64,000 nucleotides of DNA, from positions 7,936,001-8,000,000 of the forward strand of contig NZ_CP108414.1 in the NCBI RefSeq assembly GCF_035978755.1, written 5' to 3'. Every line of letters starts with the position of its first letter. Within the stretch, counting starts at the first letter, position 1. Below the pieces are notes generated by a model. The model was not told where the DNA came from. It saw only the letters and a program-made list of their open reading frames with translations, and ran no database searches. A program made the position numbers and the translations under genes. Origin of the DNA: Streptomyces sp. NBC_01298. Its GTDB lineage: Bacteria; Actinomycetota; Actinomycetes; Streptomycetales; Streptomycetaceae. Shown here in pieces: positions 31,958 to 39,223 of this stretch.

Positions 31958-33727
31958 GTGACCACTCAACCCTCCGGCCAGCAGCCGCCGTGGCCGACAC
32001 AGCCGTCACAGCCGCCCTCGCAGCCGCCGTCGTCCTCGTCCGGGCGTCCCACGGGCCCGCCTTCCGGGCCCCTCTCCGGGGGCCGGGAAGGGCCCCCGCC
32101 CCCGCCGCCGCCGGCCCCTCCCGGAGGATCCGGGGGCGGGGTGCCCCCCGGGCCTCCGGAGCCCCCGCACAAGGCCTGGTGGCGGTCCGTTCCCCGGCTC
32201 GCCACCACGATCGTCGCCCTCGCCGCCGCCGTGACCCTGGCCGTCGTACTGACCAGGCCCAGCGGCGGCGGGGGCACCACCACCTCCGCGGGCAACGAGG
32301 TCTTCCTGCAGCCCGCGGCGGCCTCCGGGCCCGACCCCTTCACCGAGTCCACCGCCGCCAAGCAGGCGACTCCGCCACCCGAGAGCCCGCCGCCCTCGAA
32401 GCCGGAGGCGAAGCCCGAGTCGAAGCCCCCGTCGAAGCCGGAGTCCAAGGTCCCGGCGCCCACGGGAACCACGGTCACCCGCAGCGTCAGCGGCGCCTCG
32501 CCCGAGCTGTACGGGGGCACGCCGGCCGTGCCCGCCTGTGACGTCGAGAAGCAGATCCGGGTGCTGTCGGCGCAGCCCGCCAAGAACGCCGCCTTCGCCT
32601 CGTCGCTCGGCATCGCGCCGACGGCCGTGCCGGGGTACCTGCGCTCCCTCACACCGGTCCAGCTCCGGGTGGACACCCGGGTCACCAACCACGGCTACGT
32701 GGACGGCCGCTCCACCAGCTACCAGTCCGTCCTCCAGGCCGGGACCGCCGTGCTCGTGGACGACCGGGGGGTGCCGCGGGTGCGGTGCGCCTGCGGGAAC
32801 CCGCTCGGGCCGCCGGTGGCGCTGAAGGCCAACCCGAAGCGGTTCGGACAGCCCTGGACCTCGTACCAGCCCTCGCAGGTCGTGGTCATCGCCCCGTCCG
32901 TGACCATCGTGAACAAGTTCGTGATCTACGACTACCACGACAGCCGCTGGTTCGAGCGCGACCGGGGCGACCACCACGGCCGCCACGACCGGCCGATCCC
33001 GCCGCCGGTGATCCCGACCCCGATCTTCACGACCCACCCGCCGTCGCCGACGTTCACTTCGCCGTCGCCGACCTTCACCTCACCGTCCCCGACGGTCACT
33101 TCGCCGACGCCGACGCTGACCTCACCTTCGCCGACGCTGACCTCACCCTCACCGACGGTCACTTCCCCGTCGCCGACGCTGACCTCGCCGTCCCCGTCCG
33201 TGTCCCCCTCCGACTCCTCTTCCGCATCGACCTCGGTGTCTCCGTCCACGTCGCCTTCGCAGTCCCCGTCGGAGTCGCCGTCTCAGTCCCCGTCACAGTC
33301 CCCGTCGGTGTCGCCTTCCGAGTCGGTTTCGGCGTCGGCGACCGGGTCGGAGTCCCCCTCGAAGTCACCGTCGCAGTCGCCGTCCCTGTCGGCCTCACCG
33401 TCGCCCTCGAAGAGCGCGGTGGCGCCGTCGCCCTCACGGAGTTCGCAGGAGCCGAAGCCGACGACCCCGCCCAGGACCTCCTCGGCGGCGCCGCCGCCGG
33501 TGACCTCGGTGCGGCCCGAGCCGCCGAAGCCGACGCCTCCGCCGCTGGTGTCGGCGCAGCCCGAACTGCCGCCGCCGCCCCCGCCGCCGCCCCCGCCGTC
33601 ACCGAAGCCCGTACCGGCCACCTCGCTGATCGCGCCGCCGCCGGCGCCCTCCCCGATCGGGCCGGGAGCCGACACCGACCAGCAGGGTTCGGACGCAGGT
33701 CAGGACGGGGGTAACGGCAACCAGTAA
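31958..33727 (+). CDS. DUF6777 protein with a long Pro/Ser/Thr-rich C-terminal tail
   Basis: A 589-residue protein. Pro/Ser/Gly-rich N-terminus (about 1-73), one membrane helix (about 84-102), a DUF6777 domain (about 118-335: EVFLQPAAASGPDPFTESTA, ELYGGT, YLRSLTPVQLRVDTRVTNHG, VRCACGNPL), then a tail of about 240 residues made of PSPT/PSPS repeats ending in a poly-Pro run (10 Pro near 545). The outside tail would be flexible and could pass through the cell wall. Start GTG 31958 follows GGGAAGAAGAG. It is divergent from the streptophobe gene. Function unknown. Confidence 0.82.
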   Translation: MTTQPSGQQPPWPTQPSQPPSQPPSSSSGRPTGPPSGPLSGGREGPPPPPPPAPPGGSGGGVPPGPPEPPHKAWWRSVPRLATTIVALAAAVTLAVVLTRPSGGGGTTTSAGNEVFLQPAAASGPDPFTESTAAKQATPPPESPPPSKPEAKPESKPPSKPESKVPAPTGTTVTRSVSGASPELYGGTPAVPACDVEKQIRVLSAQPAKNAAFASSLGIAPTAVPGYLRSLTPVQLRVDTRVTNHGYVDGRSTSYQSVLQAGTAVLVDDRGVPRVRCACGNPLGPPVALKANPKRFGQPWTSYQPSQVVVIAPSVTIVNKFVIYDYHDSRWFERDRGDHHGRHDRPIPPPVIPTPIFTTHPPSPTFTSPSPTFTSPSPTVTSPTPTLTSPSPTLTSPSPTVTSPSPTLTSPSPSVSPSDSSSASTSVSPSTSPSQSPSESPSQSPSQSPSVSPSESVSASATGSESPSKSPSQSPSLSASPSPSKSAVAPSPSRSSQEPKPTTPPRTSSAAPPPVTSVRPEPPKPTPPPLVSAQPELPPPPPPPPPPSPKPVPATSLIAPPPAPSPIGPGADTDQQGSDAGQDGGNGNQ

Positions 33728-33745
33728 GACCCCGCCCGACACGAA

Positions 33746-33780
33746 GACCTCCCCGAGGGCCGATGGCCCTCGGGGAGGTC
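33746..33780. terminator. Strong bidirectional terminator, perfect 16-bp stem
   Basis: Arms at 33746-33761 and 33765-33780 (GACCTCCCCGAGGGCC and complement) are perfect, with a 3-nt GAT loop, between the convergent DUF6777 and NlpC/P60 genes. Confidence 0.85.
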
Positions 33781-33808
33781 TGGTCCTGCCGTCGTGCGGA
33801 GGCGGCTG

Positions 33809-34747
33809 CTAGCGGACGCGCCCGTACAGGTTCGGGTTGTACGCGCTGAAGCTGGAGACACGGACCTGCTTGCCCGGGCGCGGGGCCTCGAGGTACTTGC
33901 CGCCGCCGAGGTAGATGGCGACGTGGTGGATGCCCGAGACGCTGCCGTTCGAGGTCCAGAACACCAGGTCACCGCGGCGCAGGTCGGAGCGGGAGATCGG
34001 GGTGGTGGCCCGGTACTGGTCGGAGGCCACGCGGGGGAGGGTGATGCCCGCGGAGCGGTACGCGGCCTGGACCAGGCCCGAGCAGTCCCAGCCGCGGGGG
34101 CCGTTGCCGCCCCAGACGTACGGGTCGCCGAGATGGCCGTTGGCGAAGGAGATGGCGCCTTCCGTGCCCTGGCGGATGGGCGTACCGGAGGAACCGGACG
34201 ACCCCGAGGAAGAGCCGTAACCGGACGAGCCCGAGGAAGAGCCGGAACCCGATCCGGAACCCGATCCGGAGCCGCCGGCGAAGCGGAGGTACTTGTCCTT
34301 GTGCTGGGTCCAGCGCCACCAGCCGGTGCCGTCCTTGTACCAGTACACGCGGTCCGTGGCGTCCCAGCCCGCACGGCCGCGGAAGGTCGGCTCGGTGGTG
34401 CGTACGGAGGAGGACGCGGAAGAAGACGAGGGCGGGGCGCCGGCGGAGGAACTGCCGCTGTTCGCCACGTACTTGCTGTAGTGCTGGGTCCAGCGCCACC
34501 AGCCGGTCGCGTCCTTGTACCAGTACTTCGAGCCGTCCCAGCCGGCGTGCGCCGGTGCGGGCTCGGCGGAGGCGGTGCCCACCCCGGTGCCCATCAGCAG
34601 CGTGGCGCCGACGGCCGCGACCACGGCGCCGCGCAGGGTGCAGCGACGGCGGCGGGCCACGGCGGCGGTCATGGCCGTCGTGCCGCGCGCGCAGCCGGTG
34701 CAGTCACAGCCGTCGGGTATTTCTTCGGTGAACTCGGGCGTGCGCAT
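33809..34747 (-). CDS. Secreted NlpC/P60 endopeptidase with two aromatic repeats
   Basis: A 312-residue cell-wall peptidase. A long N-terminus with a CDCTGCARG cysteine cluster precedes a signal peptide (about 38-62, ends ASAEP). Two copies of a 27-residue motif follow (GWDGSKYWYKDATGWWRWTQ, then GWDATDRVYWYKDGTGWWRW), probably wall-binding. After a Gly/Ser linker comes the NlpC/P60 domain (about 190-312): catalytic Cys in WDCSGLV and His in GIHHVAIYLG. It would cut peptidoglycan stem peptides. The ATG at 34747 is preferred over one 18 bp upstream as AAGGAACC sits just before it. Confidence 0.88.
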   Translation of the reverse strand: MRTPEFTEEIPDGCDCTGCARGTTAMTAAVARRRRCTLRGAVVAAVGATLLMGTGVGTASAEPAPAHAGWDGSKYWYKDATGWWRWTQHYSKYVANSGSSSAGAPPSSSSASSSVRTTEPTFRGRAGWDATDRVYWYKDGTGWWRWTQHKDKYLRFAGGSGSGSGSGSGSSSGSSGYGSSSGSSGSSGTPIRQGTEGAISFANGHLGDPYVWGGNGPRGWDCSGLVQAAYRSAGITLPRVASDQYRATTPISRSDLRRGDLVFWTSNGSVSGIHHVAIYLGGGKYLEAPRPGKQVRVSSFSAYNPNLYGRVR

Positions 34748-34776
34748 GCGTGGTTCCTTATCCATCGGGGGTGTTT

Positions 34777-36381
34777 TCAGCGGGCGTCGGCGGCAGGGCC
34801 GCGCGCCGTGTAGAAGGCCACGGTCAAGTCCTTGACCAGGGCCTTGCGTTCGTAGTCGTCCAGGCTCACGAGCCCGCGGTCCGACATCCGGTGCACGGTG
34901 TCGTCGACGGCGTCGAGCACGGAGGTGAGGACGGAATCCCGGTGCCGGGCGTCGATCGAGGCGACCCGGCGGCGCTGCATCGCCGCGGCGACCTCGGGGG
35001 CGTACTCGACGTTCAGCGGCCGGGCGGAGAAGACTTCGACGCCGACGACCCCGCACTCGGCTGCGAGGAGACGGGTCAGTTCGTCGCCGACGGCCTCGGT
35101 GTCGCGCAGGGTGTCCGGTCCGTCCGGCCCGTCGGGCTCCGGGCCGAAGGAGTCGGCGGGCATCCGGGAGAGCACCCGGGCGGTCGCGGACTCCACCTGT
35201 CCGCGCAGGTACGCGGTGTGGTCGTCGACCGCCAGGAGTGCGCGGGCGGTGTCCTTGACCCGCCAGACGACGAGGACCACGGACCGCAGCGCGGTGCCCT
35301 CGGAGTCGACGACGCGGAGCGGTTCGCTACGCCAGTGGCGCAGCCGCACGTCGACGCGGGTGTGGCGGGGCACCGGGTTGGACCAGATGAGGCCCGTACG
35401 CCGGATCGTGCCCCGGTAGCGGCCGAAGAGGGTCAGCGACCAGGCCTGACCGGCGCGCCCGCGCCGCAGTCCGCAGAGCGCGGCGAGCGTGAGGAGCGCG
35501 CAGCACACGACGGCGGCCAGGGGCCAGGCCTCGGCGGGGGAGGTGGAGGGGCGGAGCTCCTCCAGCCGGGCGAGGGCGGCGGCGCCGCCCGTGGCGAGAA
35601 CGCCGGTGAGCAGCGCCCACCAGCCGGAACAGGCTCGCGCGGGGTGTTCGGTGAGCTCGGGGTCGAGCACGGCGGGAAGGGTGCGGGGGTGGGGCGGAGC
35701 CGGGGCCGCGGCAGCGGCCGGATGGGCGGGCTGGGGTATCGCCGCGCGGACGGGGGCCTGCCGAAGGGTGTCGCGGTCCGCCGGCGGACCGCCGGGCCGG
35801 CGTGGCCCGCCCGGGCCCGCGGTGCGGGTGGCGCCGCCGGGGGCGGCCGGGCCGGCGGTGCGGGGGCAGTCGGCTGTGACACGGGCCCCGGCGGGCCCCT
35901 CGTCGCGGAACAGGGGCCCGAGGACCAGCGGATCCCGGTACGGCCGCACGACCAGACTTCCGCGCCCGGTGCGGGCCCCGGAGGCCGAGGCGGAGGTTGG
36001 GCCGCCCCCGGGAGCGGAGACGTCGGAGGCCGAGCTGACGTCGGAGGTCGAGCCGACGGCGGAGGTCGAGCCGACGGCGGAGCCGGATCCGGAAGGCGAG
36101 CCGACGGCGGAGCCCGCGCCCGAACCCGAGCGCCGGCCGGAGCCCGTGGAGCCGGGTGCGCCGGTGTCGAGGTGCGCGGAGCCGGTGAGTGGGGCGGATA
36201 TCCGTCCGGGGGTCCGGGCCGCTTCCTGCGCGCCTTCCTCCGTCCGCTCCTCCGCTCCCTCCGCCCCTCCCTCCGGTATTCCGGCCGGTTCTCCGGTCCT
36301 CTTCGGCGCTTGCGACAAGCCACACCCCACACAGCCGTGGGCGTCAACGACCCCGTGCCGGGGGGTTGCTGACGCCAGCAA
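34777..36381 (-). CDS. SPFH/Band 7 domain membrane protein
   Basis: Up to 534 residues. The N-terminal 230 are low complexity (Gly/Ser/Ala/Pro; repeats of VGSTS). Two adjacent hydrophobic helices (about 248-268 and 277-297) precede an SPFH domain (about 305-500: PVPRHTRVDVRLRHW, VVLVVWRVKD, LTRLLAAECGVVGVEVFSARP). SPFH proteins organise membrane domains and assemble proteases or scaffolds. The true start is unclear: the frame offers only TTG (36381) and GTG (36330) codons near the beginning, neither with a good ribosome-binding site. The gene is 29 bp behind the NlpC/P60 gene's start and may share a transcript with it. Confidence 0.75.
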   Translation of the reverse strand: MLASATPRHGVVDAHGCVGCGLSQAPKRTGEPAGIPEGGAEGAEERTEEGAQEAARTPGRISAPLTGSAHLDTGAPGSTGSGRRSGSGAGSAVGSPSGSGSAVGSTSAVGSTSDVSSASDVSAPGGGPTSASASGARTGRGSLVVRPYRDPLVLGPLFRDEGPAGARVTADCPRTAGPAAPGGATRTAGPGGPRRPGGPPADRDTLRQAPVRAAIPQPAHPAAAAAPAPPHPRTLPAVLDPELTEHPARACSGWWALLTGVLATGGAAALARLEELRPSTSPAEAWPLAAVVCCALLTLAALCGLRRGRAGQAWSLTLFGRYRGTIRRTGLIWSNPVPRHTRVDVRLRHWRSEPLRVVDSEGTALRSVVLVVWRVKDTARALLAVDDHTAYLRGQVESATARVLSRMPADSFGPEPDGPDGPDTLRDTEAVGDELTRLLAAECGVVGVEVFSARPLNVEYAPEVAAAMQRRRVASIDARHRDSVLTSVLDAVDDTVHRMSDRGLVSLDDYERKALVKDLTVAFYTARGPAADAR

Positions 36382-36422
36382 AGATGATCATGAACGGATC
36401 GATCTTCGCGAAATCGTACAAG

Positions 36423-36437
36423 TCGCCTATTAGGCGA
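36423..36437. promoter_or_regulatory. 15-bp palindrome in the SPFH/SpoIIE divergent region
   Basis: TCGCCTA-T-TAGGCGA is a perfect inverted repeat with a 1-nt centre in an AT-richer 260-bp gap between divergent genes. It may be an operator. Confidence 0.5.
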
Positions 36438-36641
36438 AAGTCGCGACAGGCCGGGACTTTGGCCCTTTTTCGTCCCGATTTTCGGCGCCCCGAGGGGGCG
36501 CTAGCGCACGAGGGCGGCCGGGGTCCGGTCGCCACGCCGGATCCGCTCTTCGCGTACCGCGAACCCGCGCCCCGTCCCGTACCGCCCCGGCGGGGGGCCC
36601 GCGGACCGGCGCGGACCGCGCGGGAGTGAGACCCTGAAGGT

Positions 36642-38897
36642 GTGGCCGAAAGGGGAGTGACCCCCCAGGTCGAGTGGCCTGCCCGGACGGACACGAGCCT
36701 CGCGCTCAACCACATGGGCACCTTCGACTGGGACCTCGACAGCGGGCGGATGTTTCTGGACACCACCGCCCTCGGGGTCTTCGACCTGCGCCCCGAGGAG
36801 TTCACCGGCACCCCCGCCGGCCTGCGCGTCCGCCTCGCGCCCGGCGAGGACGCCCGGCTCGACGCACGCATCGCGCAGGCGCTGAAGGCCGGCCGCAGCC
36901 ACTACGGGGCCTACGTGCGCAGCCGCGACCGGGACGGGGCCCCGGGCTGGACCCATGTCCAGGGCCGCATCCTGCGGGACACGCACGGGCGCCCGTACCG
37001 GATCATCGGGATCATCCGCGACGCCGTCCACGACCCCGGCGAGCCCGGCGCGGCCGGTGAGCGCGACGAGGGCCGGCGCCGGATGACCGGGGTCGTCGAG
37101 CGGACCACGGCGATCCTCGCGCACGCCCGCACGGTCAACGACGTCACCGACGTCCTCAAGGACCCCGAGGCCCTCGGCCACCTCGGCGCGGTCAGCGTCA
37201 TGCTCGGCGTGGTCGACGGCGGCCGGATCCACCTGGTCGCGGAGGGGCAGATCGGGGCCTACGTACCGGAGACCGAGTACACGCGGATCGACGCACCCCT
37301 GCCGATGAGCGAGGCGGTACGGACGCTGCGGCCGGTGTACCTCGGCTCCCGCGAGGAGTTCCAGCACCGCTACCCGGAGCTGTGGCCGTACATCGAGCCG
37401 CTGGCCGTCCGCAGCGGGGTCTACCTGCCGCTGATCGCCCAGGGCAGGCCCGTCGGCGCCCTCGGGCTGCTCTACACGCGGGAGGGCGACTTCAACGCCG
37501 AGGAGCGCAACGTGCTGATGGCGCTGGGCAGCGGCATCGCCCAGAGCCTCCAGCGGGCCATCCTCTTCGAGCAGGAGCACGACCTCGCCGAGGGCCTCCA
37601 GAAGGCCATGCTCCCGCGCCGCATCCCGGACGTGGCGGGTGCGGTGATCGCCGTGCGGTACCGGGCCGCCCGGATGGGGCGGGACATCGGCGGGGACTGG
37701 TACGACGTGGTGCCGCTCGGCGAGGGCCGGGTCGGCGTGATGATCGGCGACGTGGAGGGGCACGACACGGACGCCGCCGCCGTCATGGGCCAGCTGCGCA
37801 TCGCCCTGCGCGCGTACATCGCCGAGGGACACACCCCCGGCGCGGCCATGGCGCGGGCCTCGGCCTTCCTGCGGGACCTGGAGACGGAACGCTTCGCCAC
37901 CTGCACGTACGCCGACATCGACCTCACCAGCGGCATGGCCCGCATGGTCCGCGCCGGGCACCTCGACCCCGTGGTGCGGCGCGGCGACGGCAGTTGCCAC
38001 CGGGTGCAGGTGGCGGGCGGGCTGCCGCTGGGGCTGCCGGCGCGCGAGCCGGACGCGCCCGGTGCGGGTGGCTCCGGTCCGGGCGGATCCGGCGCTCCGG
38101 GTGCTTCCGCCGCCGACGCCGCCGGGGCGGGATACCCCGTCACCAGCCTCGAACTGCACCCCGGGGACACCCTGCTGCTGTGCACGGACGGGCTGACCGA
38201 ACGACCCGGCCGGGATCCCGACACGGGTGTGCGCGAGCTCATGGAGGCGGTCCGGGACGGCCCGGCGGACGTGGAGGAACTCGCCGACGTGCTGTGCGAC
38301 CTGGTCGGGGACTCGGGCGGCGGCGACGACATGGCCCTGCTCCTGCTGCGCCGGCGCGGCACCCCGCTCCCGCGCGGCGGCGGCCCGCTGCGACACCGCC
38401 TCACCCCGGGTGACCCGGACGCCCCGGCGCTGGCCCGCCACCTGATCCGGGCGGCCGCCGCGGCGTGGGGCGCCTGGGACCAGGCCGACGAGATCGAGCT
38501 GGCCGCGGACGAGCTGATGACCAACGCACTGGTCCACACCGACGGAGTCGGCGCCGTCAGCATGCGGCTGACCCCGGCGGGCCGGATCCGGATCGAGGTG
38601 GAGGACACCAGCAGCGCCCTGCCGCGGCGGCGGGAGGCCGACGACTGGGCGGTGTCGGGGCGCGGCCTGATGCTGGTGGACCGGCTCGCGGACGCCTGGG
38701 GCGTGGAGCCGCGGGGCGGCGGGAAGTGTGTGTGGTGCGAGTTCGCCGTCCAGGCGCCGGCCGTCCCCGACCCCGACCCCGTCCCCGTCCCCGACCCCGA
38801 CCCCGAGGTCCGGGCTCCGGGCGACCAGGATCCCGCGCTCCGGGATGCCGCCGACCAGGATTCCGCGCTCCGGTCCCGGGATCCCGGGACCGGGTAG
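36642..38897 (+). CDS. PAS-GAF-SpoIIE phosphatase-HATPase regulator
   Basis: A 751-residue multidomain signalling protein: a PAS-like region (about 20-130), a GAF domain (about 155-320), a SpoIIE/PP2C phosphatase (about 345-575; GRDIGGDWYDVVPL, MIGDVEGHD, GDDMALLLLR) and an anti-sigma-type HATPase (about 590-705; ADELMTNALVH, then GRGLMLVDRLA). This set is typical of streptomycete partner-switching regulators that dephosphorylate an anti-sigma antagonist and also phosphorylate it. In GDVEGHD the usual GDVxGxG Gly is replaced by Asp-containing EGHD, as in related proteins. A Pro-Asp-rich tail ends it. GTG 36642 and GTG 36657 are both possible starts; spacing to GAAGG or AGGGGA is short. Confidence 0.85.
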   Translation: MAERGVTPQVEWPARTDTSLALNHMGTFDWDLDSGRMFLDTTALGVFDLRPEEFTGTPAGLRVRLAPGEDARLDARIAQALKAGRSHYGAYVRSRDRDGAPGWTHVQGRILRDTHGRPYRIIGIIRDAVHDPGEPGAAGERDEGRRRMTGVVERTTAILAHARTVNDVTDVLKDPEALGHLGAVSVMLGVVDGGRIHLVAEGQIGAYVPETEYTRIDAPLPMSEAVRTLRPVYLGSREEFQHRYPELWPYIEPLAVRSGVYLPLIAQGRPVGALGLLYTREGDFNAEERNVLMALGSGIAQSLQRAILFEQEHDLAEGLQKAMLPRRIPDVAGAVIAVRYRAARMGRDIGGDWYDVVPLGEGRVGVMIGDVEGHDTDAAAVMGQLRIALRAYIAEGHTPGAAMARASAFLRDLETERFATCTYADIDLTSGMARMVRAGHLDPVVRRGDGSCHRVQVAGGLPLGLPAREPDAPGAGGSGPGGSGAPGASAADAAGAGYPVTSLELHPGDTLLLCTDGLTERPGRDPDTGVRELMEAVRDGPADVEELADVLCDLVGDSGGGDDMALLLLRRRGTPLPRGGGPLRHRLTPGDPDAPALARHLIRAAAAAWGAWDQADEIELAADELMTNALVHTDGVGAVSMRLTPAGRIRIEVEDTSSALPRRREADDWAVSGRGLMLVDRLADAWGVEPRGGGKCVWCEFAVQAPAVPDPDPVPVPDPDPEVRAPGDQDPALRDAADQDSALRSRDPGTG

Positions 38898-39223
38898 GCG
38901 GGGGCCCGCCGGGGTGGGGTGTTCGGCTGGGTGCCGCCGTCCCCGGTGCCCGCGTCCGGGTAGCTCCTGGCGCGCAGGGCCGAGCCGAGGTACGGGCCGG
39001 CTCCGGCCAGGAGCAAGGCGTACAGGCCGGCCAGTGCGAGCAGGACGCTCGTGGCCGTCGCGAGCCCCGGGCGGGCGCAGCGGGGCGACGGGCTCCGGGG
39101 CGGGCTCCGGCAACGGCGCGCCCGGACGGCTTCTGGGCCCCGGTGCGGGCGAATGGCTGACAGTCACCGGACTCGCGCTGTGTTCATGTGCTCATATGCG
39201 CGGAGCTGGTCGATCCTGCCTGG
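38898..39223. other. Gene-free stretch of about 325 bp
   Basis: No convincing gene. On the minus strand a frame encodes a hydrophobic stretch (VLLALAGLYALLLAGAGPYLG), but no normal start precedes it and it continues antisense into the upstream gene. It may be a decayed membrane-protein fragment or chance. A small hairpin GGCGGG/CCCGCC lies directly after the phosphatase stop. Confidence 0.4.

Noticed and set aside
38898..39016. Minus-strand hydrophobic stretch resembling a membrane helix
   Set aside because: No proper start codon, and the frame runs on antisense to the phosphatase gene. Kept only as a comment on the gap.
36501..39167. An 888-codon minus-strand frame opposite the SpoIIE-type phosphatase
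   Set aside because: It lies antisense to a gene with clear domains; content is Gly/Arg/Val-rich without motifs.
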